Positions 24,563 to 38,602 of a DNA stretch of 64,000 nt are shown one piece after another. How positions within the stretch are numbered: the first letter of the stretch is position 1; each line of letters begins with the position of its first letter. Source of the DNA: Diadema setosum (lineage: Eukaryota; Echinodermata; Echinoidea; Diadematoida; Diadematidae); the NCBI GenBank assembly GCA_033980235.1, contig CM067065.1, forward strand, positions 5,349,328-5,413,327. The letters run 5' to 3'. The notes under the pieces were generated by a model. It saw nothing but the letters and a program-made list of their open reading frames with translations, ran no database searches and had not been told where the DNA came from. Made by a program: the position numbers and the translations under genes.

Positions 24563-26205
24563 ATATATATATACACATATATATTTTTTTTGGGGGGGGG
24601 GTGGGGGCAGACATTGGTTTAAAAACTTAGCATTGAATATTGTATTCACATATTATGGTTATTGGGATGAGAACTGTGTATTGGCTGAAAAATGAAAATG
24701 GAAAATGCAGTGATATTTGGAGAAGAAATGTTACCAGAAAGTCTACTAGCGTCCAAGTTAAAAAACCAAACAGCTGGCGTTGCAAACAAATTTAGGAATT
24801 TAATCAAGCTTTAATGAGAAAAGAGAAGTTTTCAGTTGTTGAGTAGATTGGCAAACACCAATGTCATATCTGCTGGAGGTCTGAATGCTCAAATGTAGAT
24901 TCAGTTGAATTAATAGCTTCAGTCCTGTCCATTATTTTAAAATTCTATTACATTTATTGAAATATATAGGCGTGCTTTCAAAATGTACCCAATAGCCTGC
25001 ATGATTACACATTATTGAATGTTGGTTGGTGTATACACTGTGTCTCTTGCTTCTATACAATCAAAATTTTGCATGAACATACGAGCACGAACTAGCTTTT
25101 AGGAAATTCATTCGAAGTGAAAACCAAATCTAGCAAGTTGTGTGCGACAAGCATTATTCTTGAATATTCATTAATGTTATTTTCTTAACCGACCTGATGT
25201 CATATGCACCTTCTGCTAAGCTCACTATTGGTAGCCACACGCTTTCAAGGACATGTCTGTCACGTGTGGCAGAGTGTGAAAAAAAAAAAAAAAAAACAGA
25301 ACACACACACGCCACACAACACAAAACTGTTCTGAATTATTCAGATGCAAATTTGGACTTTGCATTGCGGAGACAAGAAACACGTTCAGCCATCGACTTC
25401 TCATTTTATTTGGCATGAAACCATTCCGCTCATGCGTGTCCCATGATGCCGGTATTCCAGTTTGCTGGGATGTTCTAGAAGAGCAATTTGCATAGAGGCA
25501 CTGATTCTGTAGCATTGAATAATGGATGAATTCAGTGCAACAACTTCCCACGGTTTGTGCTACCTGCTCATTGTATGTGCAAGGTCCCTCTATAGTTGGC
25601 AAACTTACTTGATGGATTATTTTGTCACCTGCTGTTGTCAGACCTAATCAGAATGACATTTTTTTTTTAAAGAATTCATGTATTTGTCATGTAGTTTGTG
25701 TAGGAATGAAGTGTATTGTTAGTTATCACAAGAGACAAACTGGAGGGAAAGTTGTTAATTGCTCTTAGGTTGCCATGGGAACAGCTTGTAGGGGATGGGG
25801 AGTCTGAGATTGCTATCGTTACCCCTGGCTGGAGGGATTGCCTTTAGAAGAAATGTTGTGCGTGTTGCGTTGGTAGAGCATGGTTTGGACGTATCAGTAG
25901 TCCTGATAACAGGCAAGTCAGGGGGAAAACGTTACAATATCTGAGAATGTCTTGGAAATGTCTTTGTGTGTGGAGGGATGGGGATGGGGGTGGGGATGGA
26001 ATTGATAGGAAATTGTTCATTGATGTGCTGTAACAGCAGCCAAATAGTATGGCTTTTTCATATTAAAGACAAAATATACACAATCTATGAACTGGTAACA
26101 AGTTTCGATGTCAATTGAATATTTCCAGACAACTCAATACCAGTGTGTTATAATTCTGGCATACTATCTCTTTGTGTTTTGAGTGTCTGCCTTGATTACC
26201 CCTAT
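24563..26205. other. No gene recognised
   Basis: It contains a T-run/G-run junction at about 24581-24607 and an A-run with CACACA near 25279-25310. No domain-bearing ORF. Confidence 0.5.
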
Positions 26206-26398
26206 ACAGTGCACTACCATTATAACGAACGCGGTAAAGTAAAGAAATTCTAGTACTTTACAAAGGAGTCAAAATTCAGACCACAACATTATCCTCTCCT
26301 TATTTAAATTTTCTATTTTGATTGTAACAAAACCTTTGGTAAAATGCAAGAAAACTGTCGGTCCTGAGGACTTCATAATTATAATGGCAGTCCACTGT
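26206..26398. mobile_element. ~193-bp MITE, ACAGTGCACT..TTATAACGAAC ends, copy 1
   Basis: The left end ACAGTGCACTACCATTATAA and the right end TTATAATGGCAGTCCACTGT are inverted. A related right end occurs at about 29231-29260. Confidence 0.65.
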
Positions 26399-28009
26399 GT
26401 ATGAGAATACTTATACGTGTTGTACCACATACTGAGGATCCAAGGTCACAGTTAATGTTCTGTGAGGAGTTGCTACTTCGTATGTTTACTTTGCCCATTT
26501 GTAGGCCAAGTCTAATGAGCATTCCCCCCCCCCCCACCCCGTAATATGGTGACAAATCCTCAACATTTTGTAGAGATTCATCAGTGACCCACCATATTGT
26601 TACCTGTTATTACTCTGGTTTATTCACAAGATCAATGTACTTAGAAAAAGGGCACAAAGTCAGAAATTTGAGGCTTGCACCTGTTTTGATTATCCTCGCT
26701 CATGCAAAAATAATGAATTCTTGCATTTAGATGAAAAAGAAAGAAATTGTATATTATAAACCCTAAAGGAATTCTATCATCTGTTTTGTAGAACACACCG
26801 TAGAGTCTTTGTGTGTATTGACACTGTGTCCCTTACAATATGGTCTAAGTGTATTCACCGTGTAGCTATTATTTACACCGTTTCTCTTGAAAGGTGTAAA
26901 GTATAAAGTGCTCACGGCCAGATCATCTTTAAGAGAAAATATAAAGGCATTTTAGTATTTGTGTGAAACTTCGACCATATAATGCTTTGTGTGACCAAAA
27001 AAAAAAAAAAAGTATTTCTTTCACATATGTTTACTATTTTGTTACTTATTACGCTTTGTGAAAACTTTTGTTTTCCAAATCGCTTATTTGCTAAACATCT
27101 ACTTACGACATGCCTGTGTATTCCGTATTGAAAATGGTTGCTCCTGTAAACATCATCATTACTGTTATCTTTGCAACTTAGGATATAGCCTGACACTTTT
27201 CTGTACTCAAATGTAGAAATACTCTCTGAAAAATGCCATATTCTCCCGATTACTTGTGAGTATAAAACTACGCTACTTGAATCTTTAAAGATCACAGAGA
27301 TTACTAATATGCGAGCTTTGTGTGTGTGTAAATCCCTGTGACACAGAGGAATGAATTGAGTCGGTTTACAAAATATGGGCTGAAGTACGAACAATCAAGA
27401 CTGAAAATGCAAATACTGTATCTGAATTGCGAGAGGTGCCAGCTTAAAGTAAATCCTATCAGATAAAGTTGATATAGTGATTCTTATCATGTGACCGAAG
27501 AAAAAAAAATGTCGTTGGAATATCATGCCGCAGAAAAGGGAAATGAAAAAAAAAAAAATGTGTGATGTTGTGTTGTGTTACGTTATGTTATGTTATGGTC
27601 ACACTCTACTGCCTTTGGGATTAAACAAAGGGCAATCATGAAACTCAGCGAGGAAAAAAAAAACCCATCTTAACAGGCACACACTCACACAAAAACAGAT
27701 TAAAAAAGAGAACACCAAAATCTGCGTGGAATTCCGCACTATTGGTACTGCTCGATGTGGAGTGCTTCTTGAACGCTGTGCTTGGATTCGTTGATTGAAA
27801 ACCATGACAACATTTCTGTATTGGACTCTCGCAGTTTAAAATCAATATTTTGAAGAGTTTATTTACTTGATTTTCTTTCCCTTGTCAGGAAAATGAAATA
27901 AGCGACGAATATGTTGTCTACTCTCTCCTATATCTTTCAAGCTGTTTTCACTTGTTTGAACAAGTGAAAAATGTAATTTATTTATACAGACTTTATCTAA
28001 TAGACGGGG

Positions 28010-28255
28010 TTCTGTGACGTCAAAAACGCGTTGCCTGAGGGACAAAAAGAAATCACGCGCCTTTAGAGCGCATAGGTCTGGCGCGCAATACGCGTACCGC
28101 ATACCATTCTGCCTGGCAGGCCTGATAAAATCCCACGCGATAATGGGACGCGGGATATAACGCTTGCGCGTGCGCACCCCATACGCATTTATTGCGCCTC
28201 AGGAAGATGAACCACGCTTAGTGACGTCATTGGAACCTCGCGTATATTGGTTTTG
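28010..28255. promoter_or_regulatory. CpG-rich patch with two CRE-like palindromes; possible promoter
   Basis: In an otherwise CpG-poor AT-rich area, this stretch is dense in CG (ACGCGT, GCGCGC, TGCGCGTGCGC). It is bracketed by TGACGTCA at 28015 and 28224; the second continues into TTGG, an inverted CCAAT box. No gene start could be tied to it. It could equally be part of an unrecognised repeat. Confidence 0.35.
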
Positions 28256-29074
28256 ATATCATATCCGCTTAGCCTTATTTCAGACTGGTGGAGTTGTGAA
28301 GTAATAATTATGGAACGTGTGAATCGTTAAGGATGCCATATACAGTGTGTATTAAATTGAAGCTTATCATAGTAGATTGTAAACCCAGTGCCATTTCCCT
28401 GCTACATGTTATAGGATATTGTCATCCAATTGATGTAATTTTGTTTCATAGGCAAAGCAACGTGTAGAATATTTCTAAATATGAACAATGATAACGTTTA
28501 AGTCATGCATGTACTTTTTATGTGGAGTAAACTATATATATTATTTTTTAGTATTACTGCTGTACAATACTTACCTGCTTTGTATATTGAAACTTATGAA
28601 GATGAAAAAAGCGACTGAAAAGTGACATGGAAATAAATGTTCAAAGAGTGTTATGAATGATGACATGACTGACAATGTTTAGAGTAATTACATCAAGATA
28701 TTGTACAGATGAAATATCATTTGTGTCTGTGTGGTGTTTTTTCTTCTTCCCGTCGAGAAGTTCTACATTACATCCTACAACACGTTCTACAAGACTTTCT
28801 ACATCAAGCTCTACAGCAGTATTGTAAAACGTGATCTACCTGCAAAGGTTATACAATACGTCATACAACATGTTTTACAAAATGTTTTGCATGTTCACTT
28901 TTATTCAAACATACCTTTTCGGTAAAATCAGACGAGCAAAACGGGAGAGGTTTTTCCCAAAAAAAAAAAAAAAAATCTGAAATAGAACTTTACGAGACGG
29001 AACAATTTGACATAATTGTATGCTTTAAAGTGATTGTGTAGGAACTGCAGATGGAAATTGTGCAATAACAGATT

Positions 29075-29262
29075 ACTCTGGTTAAAACGAGGTCATCGGG
29101 ACCGGCATTCATCTTTCATTATATAGTAATTTCATTGTAACTAAAAACAAACAAACAAACAAACAAACAAACAATTAAGATACCTTATAGTGGATTGTGT
29201 TGCGGCCTGATATTTTATTTTTTATTTTTTTGTTCGTTATAACGGGAATGCACTGTACACAT
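29075..29262. mobile_element. MITE of the TTATAACG family, copy 2, degraded, with (CAAA)n insertion
   Basis: The right end GTTCGTTATAACGGGAATGCACTGTAC is the complement of the family left end. The left part is eroded (GGTTAAAACGAGGTCATCGG). A (CAAA)n tract lies inside at about 29147-29174. Confidence 0.5.
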
Positions 29263-29852
29263 GCAAATTATACAACAACATTATGTAGGCCTAAATAATA
29301 ATAACTACATACATGTATGTAAATCATGCAATATTAATGCAAATTAGATGAGTCCATGACGTCACAGCCTCACAAATTTTACATTGACCACCACACACTT
29401 CCACACAGATCTAAATTTTTTTTTTCTGAAACCAGCAGATATGTATCTAGTTGAGAAAAAAAAAGAAGTAGAAAATACTAAGTGTTCTTCTCATCATTGA
29501 AGTTGGAACGATAAAAGGAGTGCACTCACGAATTCGACACCTACGAGTTATACAGACCATGAGTCCAACAGTAGGCAGACAGGCCCTTGAGTCCAACACC
29601 AGACTAAAAAAAAAAAGGCTCTTTAGGCCAACACTAGGCAAAAAAGGTCTACGAGACCGACATTACGTCACTTTTCTCAGTATACGCAGTTGCTGTTTTT
29701 TATTTCTTTTTATAGCACGAGTGCCTTGTGTAATATGCATGTCGTTGTTTCCAATATCATTGTTTTTCGCAAAAAAAAAAAGTTTAACTTAACATGACGT
29801 TATCAATTCAGTAATTTTCTTTTGAAGTTCTATTTTAGCGTGTGATTATCAT

Positions 29853-29916
29853 GAAGCTCTTGCGGTTTTGCTGCGATCAGTTTAGAAGCTCTTGCGGTTT
29901 TGCTGCGATCAGTTTA
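29853..29916 (+). repeat. Exact 32-bp tandem duplication
   Basis: GAAGCTCTTGCGGTTTTGCT plus its following 12 bases (ending CAGTTTA) occurs twice head to tail without a mismatch, so the duplication is recent. Confidence 0.95.
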
Positions 29917-30154
29917 TACCACTTTTAACATGTTTTGGAAGTAGAACGATGACAACTACAATTTTTTTCCCCACAATTCCCGCAGATAGGCCTACCTACA
30001 CTGCATATAACGGAATAGACATTTGATTTGTTTGTTGATTTGCTTGTCTGTGAAGGTCACGTATATACTGTCATTCATACGTACAAGCGAAAGCAATTAC
30101 TTTTAAAGGTATTATTAAATAGTATATATAGTAATTAAATAGTATTATTAAATC

Positions 30155-30910
30155 TTACCATTGGGAGCAGTGATTTAAAAAAAGTTAAAGTTATCACATT
30201 TCACATATATTTTATTATGTGTAGGTCAGTTGTATCACGAATTTAATCTCATTAAAACTTGTATTATATGAGGAGATATCACTATTTTTTTAAATAAACT
30301 ATCATTAGATGGGTTATTCTAGAAACTATTTTATTCAATACAATTGTTCACATTTTTTTTGGTATTATTTAAAGACATTACTTATCATTTGCAGATGAAA
30401 CTAAAACAACCCCCCCCCCCCCAGTTTTTGTGCTTCAAGATAGTTCTAAGATGTTGAGTTGGGGATGGAAACAACCAATGTAAACATTTGAATCAGTATA
30501 TAAGCAGTGTTAAGTCTGTTAAATTGTTAAGTATGAAAAATGTGAACGATAGTTATGATAAAATGCTTCTTGGCTAAATTGTCTATACAGTATATGGTTT
30601 GTTGAGAAAAATTGTGGTTATCTCGATCCTTATATTTCAGGCTTTGTTACGAAATTAATTTTGAATATGGTAGGATTTTTGTGGTACAACTGACCTACAC
30701 TAAATGCATCAAATTAGATATGTCGAGCATTTTTTGAATCATTGCTCCCCATGGTAAACAATACCTTTAATATTACTTACCATTCATTATAGTGATTAGC
30801 AATTTTGTATTGGTTGTTTCTATCCCTCGCTCACGTTTTAGAATTATTAGAAGCACTAAGGCTGGGTATTTGTTTCATCTGCATAATATGGTAAATTATA
30901 CCATTAATGC
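30155..30910. mobile_element. Mosaic of TTAA/AGG TIR elements (complete copy 30373-30766 plus inverted fragments)
   Basis: 30373-30766 is homologous to 1183-1540 and has TTAA on both sides. An inverted right-end fragment lies near 30166-30185 (CCATTGGGAGCAGTGATTT). An inverted left-end fragment lies at about 30820-30898 (complement of GTGCTTC...GAGGGATAGAAACAACC). This suggests nested or palindromic insertion. Confidence 0.6.
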
Positions 30911-33900
30911 ATGACTTTGAAACGGGGAAATTAATCGTCTTTTTATTTTTATTTGCCTCAATAACAGCAACAACAAAGTCCATTGCAATTGATTGACATA
31001 TTGTCCTACATCGACATGAATTTGAAAAAAGTCCCTGTTATTTACATCGGTAGCCATAAATGTCATAAGAAATCATCCATTTCTCATGCCACACATGTTC
31101 TCAAACAGCCAGCAATAGATGCCCTACATTTTTAACCATGTCGAAATATCTTTCTTCGATATTTGGCATGAAACCCCCTCTCCCTGTCAGACTATTACAT
31201 TACATTAAAAAATGAGGAAGTAAGAATTACATTAGATGGTGGAGCAGTCCGTTTTTAGATATTAATGGACCCTCTCTCTTTATTCAGACAAAATTAACAT
31301 TTTTGTTTTTTGTTTTCCAGTAAACACAAACCCACTCACACACAAACACAAACATACAACGAGACATGGAAACATACAGTAGTTCTCAAAAGATATCGTT
31401 GATTTAATGAACTTTTGCCACCACAAAATGAAAAAAAAAAAGGAAAAAGAAACTGTCAAAGTGTCAAATGATTGCAGACATCCATTAATAACAACAAACA
31501 TACAAATTGTAAATGCAGAAGAACCAAAGAGTGGTATGAACAGAATAACATTGCGACTTATAGGCAATCATGTTTATCTGACTGACAATACATCGGGTGA
31601 ATTTACGCTGAACCCTTCACTGTTTCTTGTCTTGCAGACAGAAGAGAAAAAGAGAGACAGAAATAGAGAGGGCAAAGAAAAAGACTGCGAATTTGGTTTC
31701 ATTACATTTGCTCTCGCGCCATATTTCTCCCATTTAATATCTGCACGCTAACAGGCTAATCAAAACATAAATTCCAGAGCTCACACCTGTAAATAAAAAT
31801 GGAATGTCCCAGTCCCCTACACAAATTCGTACCAAACATACTAAAATAAATGAAGCAAAAATTTATTAAACATAAATAATGCAGTTTGGCAAAAAACTGA
31901 ATAGCTGCAGATATTGAGTATGAATTCCTTTTGATACTGCATTTTGGTGGGAAGATGAAAGCTTTTCTCGTGGAATTTGAAGGGGCTATATTTAATTGGG
32001 TGTATGTACAGAAAATGGGTATTTTTTTCTTTAGTAAAAGGAACTCGTAATCTGGCTATGCGGACCCTTGGACAGAGTGTGAGCTGAAGAACTCGCCTTG
32101 GACATCAAACTTGATGGATGAAAGGTTATATCTCACTTATCCAAGTTAGCGAAAATTAAACACCTCATCATTTTCTCCCAGCTATTTTACAGATTTTTTT
32201 GAATTTCAAATTTTAACACACGTCTCCATGGGGCATTGTTTACCAGTGTGAGCCCTCTATCCACAAGCATAACCCATACCTTAATCCCAATCCCAATCCT
32301 CACATCAAACTAAACCTAAAACCCTAATATAAACCCTGACCTTAACCATACCGTTATTCAAGTCCTTGGAAAAATAAGAACGGAGCGATTGTCTCGGGAT
32401 AAGGAGTGAATGTCGCGTCACCGTTTATATGAAGCTTTAGATTTCAGACTTTCAAATTTTGGCCTTTCAGAGTAAAAAAAAAAAATAAATAAAAAAAGGC
32501 ACACAAACACACACACACACACACAATTACAAAAACAAACAAACAAAAAACGGTTTTGCGCAGTCGCAAAATCGCCAATAATATACTCGTAGATCTCGCG
32601 TCGTCCGAGATTTTCGCGGTTGGCTCTGGGCCATTTTTTTGTGACTGCTCGAACTCACGATACAAAGTGCTACATGATGCACTGATAATGATTATGAAAG
32701 CTTCATGATAGTTGTTATAGGTTCTGTCCTCTTGTGAGCTAAAGCTCCCTTATTGAACATCAGGCGGTGGATGAATGATCAAATTTCTAATGTTACAAAG
32801 AGCGGGGATTGATTATATACAAAACACTAAAACCTAAGTTTTGCAATACACAAACAATTTAGGCCCTACTTACATTAATGCAAATACACTGCAAATATCA
32901 ACATTTCATCATTGATTTTTATTCAAATTGTATACCTACATGTATACGAAAGTTCTCGATTTGTCTTGATTAATTACAATAATTCTTTTCACAGGGGCTA
33001 GACGCTAACCTGTTTATCATGTGATCCCCTCAGGCCACATAAATATTTAAATCTAAAATTTCGGTGGCCCGAAAGAGATATTAAGTGGCCCCCAAAACAG
33101 CGAACATAACAATCCAGTTTGCATCTCCGTTGCTCGATCGGGCCATCGAAGGATACACTTTTTGAAAATTTAGCCGTCCGACATTAATATTCAGCGGGCC
33201 ACCTCGGGCCACCACTTGTGTTGAGCCCTAGCTGCTTCCCACCGTGCCAAGTGTGTTGCACAGGACTGTACATCATTGTACAGCAGGATATCAATAAAAT
33301 AAGTCTTCCTGAACAAAGCGAACGCTTTCTACCACCAACACTACGAATCTTTCTCTAAATGACAGAATAATACTTTGAATATTGTGTCATGATATTTTGA
33401 TAACATCATCAAAATATTTTCAAAAATATACATTGAAAAGTTTGTCGCTATGGTTTCTTTCTTTCTTGTTTTTCTAGCTGTGATTGACATTGGCTGTACA
33501 GTCCTATACCAAGCTGATCAAGTTATACGATGAATAATAATGACATTAATCAAACATATAATTATAATAACCACATCAAACATTTAGGTAACTTCAATAA
33601 ACATACTCCGAATAGTTTTATATACAACTTCTCTCTCACCCTATTGGGTTCACCGCAGTTAAAGTTGCGGCACTTCGAAACTCCTCCGTTTCAACGAAGT
33701 GATGTCAGTGGTTTGATACTAGACACTGTTTCACTCCAAATCTGCAAAAGAGAAATGAGCTATTTACAGAAATGAAAAAAACATAATATCAAATTGAATG
33801 TGGATAAATCAGATAATAAAGAAAGAGAGAGAGGCTGGTAGAGGTTGGAATAAACGAACAGGAAAAATGAAAGTTGAGTCACGAATCGATTTTGTTTGGA

Positions 33901-34431
33901 TGACATCCTGTTTTACAATTTTTATCCAAAATCAGGAGGACCTTAAAGTTCGTCAAAGCAGTGTTTAAGTTTTAGTTCATTTAGTGCCAAGTAATAACTG
34001 CATTTCATTTCTCCCTTAACATCATCTGTGTTTTAAAATGGAGAAACATTGATTAATGGTATCTTTATTCAACAGATCATTAGTCGCAGCCAGAAGCTGA
34101 ATTACAAATGATTTTACAAAAATGAGAAATATACATACACAGTATTACATAAAAATACGAAAGTAAAATTACAAAATCAAATAACACACAGGCTCATACA
34201 AAACAAGAACAATTCAACAAAACAAAACAAAAAAAATCCTCAGGCACTGCATACATAAGAAAGTAATGAAAGTTTGAATTGACGTGGACCTCTGACCGTA
34301 AAGTTTCCATATCACTACCAATCAGTACATGAATATTCACTAAGTTCCATAAATATACCTTGAACCATTTCATAAATATATATAAAAAAAATGTTACCCC
34401 ACTCCGGTGGGCGTGGACGGAAATAGGTAAA

Positions 34432-34486
34432 CTGAAGGAAGAGAAAATGACGTCCAGTCACAATGGATGCGGGAATGAATGTGTGT
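34432..34486 (+). repeat. 55-bp perfect direct repeat, copy 1
   Basis: CTGAAGGAAGAGAAAATGAC through GAATGTGTGT is identical to 38839-38893, while the flanks differ. Confidence 0.9.
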
Positions 34487-35439
34487 TTCTTTATTCTGGT
34501 ATAAATTATACCAAGTTTCAATAATCATATTGATCGTAATCAAGTTAATTATCGACCACTTCTTCTCATCAACACAGTGTGAATAACACATGCAGTCTGT
34601 TGATACAAATACCTAATTCTTCATGCGTGTAACTGATAATCTATCCCTTTCTCAATATGATGCGTGATTTATATCTCAAAAAGTCTCTGAAATCATAAGT
34701 TAATTGTAACACTTACACATACCAATTTATCTTAACATTCCTTTGTAGTAAGCATACCTTACTGTAAGCTTCTCCTGAAATAAAACAGTCGAGCTTTAAC
34801 TTAACCTGTCATTTAAAGTATTAATGATTGAATCAAATAAACACAACTAAATATCATTTGATTAAACTCTGTTTATATCTATGAATTGAAATACAAATGA
34901 TTAAATAAACCTTAACCTGGAATGTATTCACTTCTTTGGCAAGAATTGTTTTAAAAGCAAGAAGGAAAACCGGTAATCTTTATACACTGCAAAACAAATC
35001 TAACTTCTTTAGTTTTCCTTTATTTCTCTAAAAGCCAGGTTTTCTCTCTCTTTCCTGCTCGCTTCTGTATTTTATTCCTCTGATATAAAACAAAACGCTT
35101 CTGTAAAATCCTTTACAATATACTTTTTCGACATTTGAGATGATCCCTGCCGTCAGGCAAAAGCGAAAGTATTTCAGGAACTAGTCAATGTACCCGTGGA
35201 GTGCTGAATCAGCCAAAGTGGGGCATAGAGGGGGGGGGGGGGGCTATGGTGAAGTATACAACATCGTATACTATCACAGAGTACATGTATCATGCTTGAT
35301 GGCTTCAGCCAGTGCCCACAAATCATCTATGGGGATTCCCCCAGAAATGGTAAAGGTCACTGGGTCAACGGGGGTCATATAACTGTTTTGCGCTACTCCT
35401 TGGTCCGACCTTGGCCAAACTTCCTGGAAGCATACAATG

Positions 35440-35710
35440 TAAGTAGGCCTACACCTGGGAAATCCTCATTGAGGATATTTCTGGGGGGGGGGGGATCCCC
35501 ACATTAGTAGGCCTACACCTGGGAGATCCCCATTGAAGGAGTAGCGAAAAACAGTTATTTGACCTTTGACCCCAGTGACCTTAACCTTTCCAAAAATGAA
35601 CCCCTCAAGGGCAATTTCGTGGTCAACCTGCATCCACCCACTAAGTTTGATGGAGATCGGACCAAGGACCTGGGAGGAGTAGAGGAACAAACAGACATAC
35701 AGACAGACAA
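35440..35710. repeat. Dispersed repeat with TGACCTTTGACCCCAGTGACC and CAGACA tail
   Basis: AGTAGGCCTACACCTGGGA occurs twice (about 35442 and 35505). The following TTTGACCTTTGACCCC...GATGGAGATCGGACCAAG ending in ACAGACAGAC resembles a common marine-invertebrate interspersed repeat (from memory). Confidence 0.45.
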
Positions 35711-36493
35711 ACGTTGCTTGAATTATAGTATGATGCGAGACACATGCAAGAGCAATCGCTCTGAAAACCAACTTTGGGGACGATCCCTGAATAATTTCCT
35801 TTTAGTTTCTTTATCAAAAAGTGAGGGATTGGCCGAAAGTGAGGAACTGAAGAGCTGGGAAAGTGAGAGAAGTACTGACCACAACTATAAACACAGAGCC
35901 AGAGCCAGAGAGCTATAGTGGTTAGCGCTCTGGCCGATAAGATGCAGAGGTTGCTGTCAGAGTCATACAGAGTGCGTGTTCATACTGAACCTTCGTTTCT
36001 ACCTTCAGTCTATGTACACTGTACCTTCTACTTCCTTCTACTTGCCATTGTTTCTATCTTATACAGTGCTACTATACTACTCTTTTAACTTTGTACAAAT
36101 ATCCATGTCTATTACATTCACAATTTGTGCACTTATTAAGGCATTAGGGGTGTTTTCCATTCAGAAATGACATAAATATCAGCTAACCTGTATTCAGTCC
36201 CAAGATAGCCTATAAAGGTCAATGGACTCTGGTGCGGCGCACCACTGAGGAAAGTGTTTACACTGACTGCTCTACTCGTCCTTCTACACTGGATAAAACA
36301 GCCTATGGCTTGTTCACACTCACACTAGCAGTACTTAATCCGAAACTAAATCAGCTTAAATAGCGATTATGCATAAGTGGTTAAATCGCTACACAAATAT
36401 GATAATGACACAAGAACTCATATCCATATAATCACTAGCACATCATAATCAAGGAGTCATAATAATCCGGTATTAACAATAATATTAATAACT

Positions 36494-36740
36494 GAAGAGT
36501 TTGTTTGCAAAAACCGATAAGTCCATATTTGCCAAATGGAGATATTTGCGATTTAAGTTCAAGAAAAATAAAGAGAATAATAAGAAATGTTTTGCTACTT
36601 TTGACCATAAGTTAAAAAATATACCTTTATATGTAGTGACCAATATATCATTTAAAAGGTATTATTTTATACTTTATGACAGAGATCTTACTTCAAAATC
36701 TTCAAAAATGGACTTATCGATTTTTGCAAACAAACCCTTC
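36494..36740. mobile_element. 247-bp MITE, GTTTGTTTGCAAAAACC-end family, copy 2
   Basis: Inverted relative to 24316-24562, with the same length. Ends are GAAGAGTTTGTTTGC and GCAAACAAACCCTTC. The interior is conserved (CATTTAAAAGGTATTATTTT). Confidence 0.8.
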
Positions 36741-36865
36741 AACTATTCGATAACTTCACTGAGAACACCATTTGTAATCTGAATTCCTCTCTTTCTGAAG
36801 GAGGAACCCTGCAATTCAACTACAACACACTAAATATCATGTAATCTACCCAAACCAAACATTGG

Positions 36866-36957
36866 CGTAACTACGGGGGGGGGGGGGGGGGGGGGGGGCA
36901 TGGGGGGGGGGGGGGGCACGTGCCCCCCCCCCCCATCCGCTGGTAAAAAAAAAAAAA
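36866..36957. repeat. Long G runs, a C run and an A run
   Basis: GGCGTAACTACG precedes a G run of about 22, then CATG, a further G run, CACGTGC, a C run and an A run. Possibly the remnant of a TIR element with G-rich ends; length in the assembly is unreliable. Confidence 0.8.
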
Positions 36958-37525
36958 ATACTAAAATGGTAATTCAAGGGTTAGTACACTGCTTTTCGTG
37001 AAATCGACATGAAAGGATGAGCAAGAAAAAAAGATATTTTTCTAAGATTTCTTTTAACCATATAATTAAAGAGGTATTATAGTGAAACATTGTTCAAAAA
37101 GCCCGGAGACGACAAAAGATTGTGATTCAGTGTGATTCCTGGTTGGCATTTTGAATACAAGCAGGATGTGCGCAGTGTACTCAGAACATCGGAATGGCAA
37201 AAAGAGTCGCTGCAATGTTGCGCAATGTGATGTTTGATAGGTTGTACACATTTGCTATCAAAGCTTGATCATTGGTTTTGCAGTGTTGCTTTACATACTA
37301 GTCTATATTAAAATGCCCTGCATAGCCAATAATAAGACTTGACCTTGGCTATTTCCTAACTTTTCCATCTATATGAAACACACACACTCACAAACACAAA
37401 CAAATTAGGGGATGCTCTATATAAAGTGCAGATTTTGGACATCCTTCTCCCGCTTGGTCACTTCGACGCCCCCTCGCTGGTCATACCTCCCCCAATCATG
37501 AACATAAACCGACACCCTTGACTAC

Positions 37526-38567
37526 CAGTGGCGGATCCAGGGGGCGCACCGGGCGCCCCCTCCCTCCAAAGCGAAAAAATATATATGTAGCTACAAACGA
37601 CAGTTTTTGGACTGTAAAATGTCAAAATTTTCAAGCTCGCTCGCTTCGCATTCAATCGTTATGCAATTCTCCTGATGCTGCTGTCAGTAATTGCAAGCAG
37701 TTGCGCCCGGTGCGTCCCCTCCCCTTAATTTCCAAAGCGAAAAAATATAGCTACAAACGGCAGTTTGGGGACTGAAAAATGTCAAAATTTTCAAGCTCGC
37801 TCGCTCGCATTTAATCGTTATGCAATTCTCCTGATGTTGCTGTCAGTAATTGCAAGCAGTTGCGCCCGTTGCGCCCCCTCCCCTTAATTTCCAAAGCGAA
37901 GAAATATAGCTAAAAACGGCAGCTTTGGGACTATTAATGTCAAAATTTTAAAGCTCGCTCGCTTCGCTCGCTCGCATTTAATCGTTATGCAATTCTCCTG
38001 ATGTTGCTGTCAGTAATTGCCAGCAGTTACGCCCGCTGCGCCCCCTCTCCTTAATTTCCAAATCGAAAAAATATAGCTACAAACGGCAGTTTGGAGACTG
38101 TAAAATGTCAAAATTTTCAAGCTCGCTCGCTTCGATCGCTCGCATTTAATCGCTATGCAATTCTCCTGATGTTGCTGTCAGTAATTGCCAGCAGTTGCGC
38201 CCGATGCGTCCCCTCCCCTTAATTTCCAAAGCGAAAAAATATACCTAAAGACGGCAGTTTTGGGAACATAAAATGTCAAAATTTTCAAGCTCGCTCGCTT
38301 CGCTCGCTCGCATTTAACCGTTATATGCCATTCTCCTGATATTACTGCCAGTAATTGCCAGCAGTTGCACCCGGTGCGCCCCCCCCCCCCCTGAATTTCC
38401 AAAGCGAAAAAATATAGCTACAAACGGCAGTTTGGGGACTGTAAAATGTCACATTTTTCAAGCTCGCTCGCTTCGCTCGCTCGCATTTAATCGTTATGCC
38501 ATTCTCGTGATGTTACTGCCAGCAACTGCCAGCAGTTGCGCCCGGTGCAACCCCCTTAATTTCCAAA

Positions 38568-38602
<35 letters not shown>

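Noticed and set aside
26912..27394. 160-residue - strand ORF
   Set aside because: No recognisable motif, AT-rich codons, no splice context; chance length is plausible in this much sequence.
27863..28177. 104-residue - strand ORF over the CpG-rich patch
   Set aside because: Arg/Ala richness follows from CG composition; no similarity recognised.
32270..32345. Telomere-like AACCCTAA words
   Set aside because: Too irregular (CCCAATCCCAATCC, AAACCCTGACC) to be an interstitial telomere tract.
35912..35950. tRNA A-box-like sequence CTATAGTGGTTAGCGCTCTGG
   Set aside because: No B-box at the right distance; at best a degraded repeat head.
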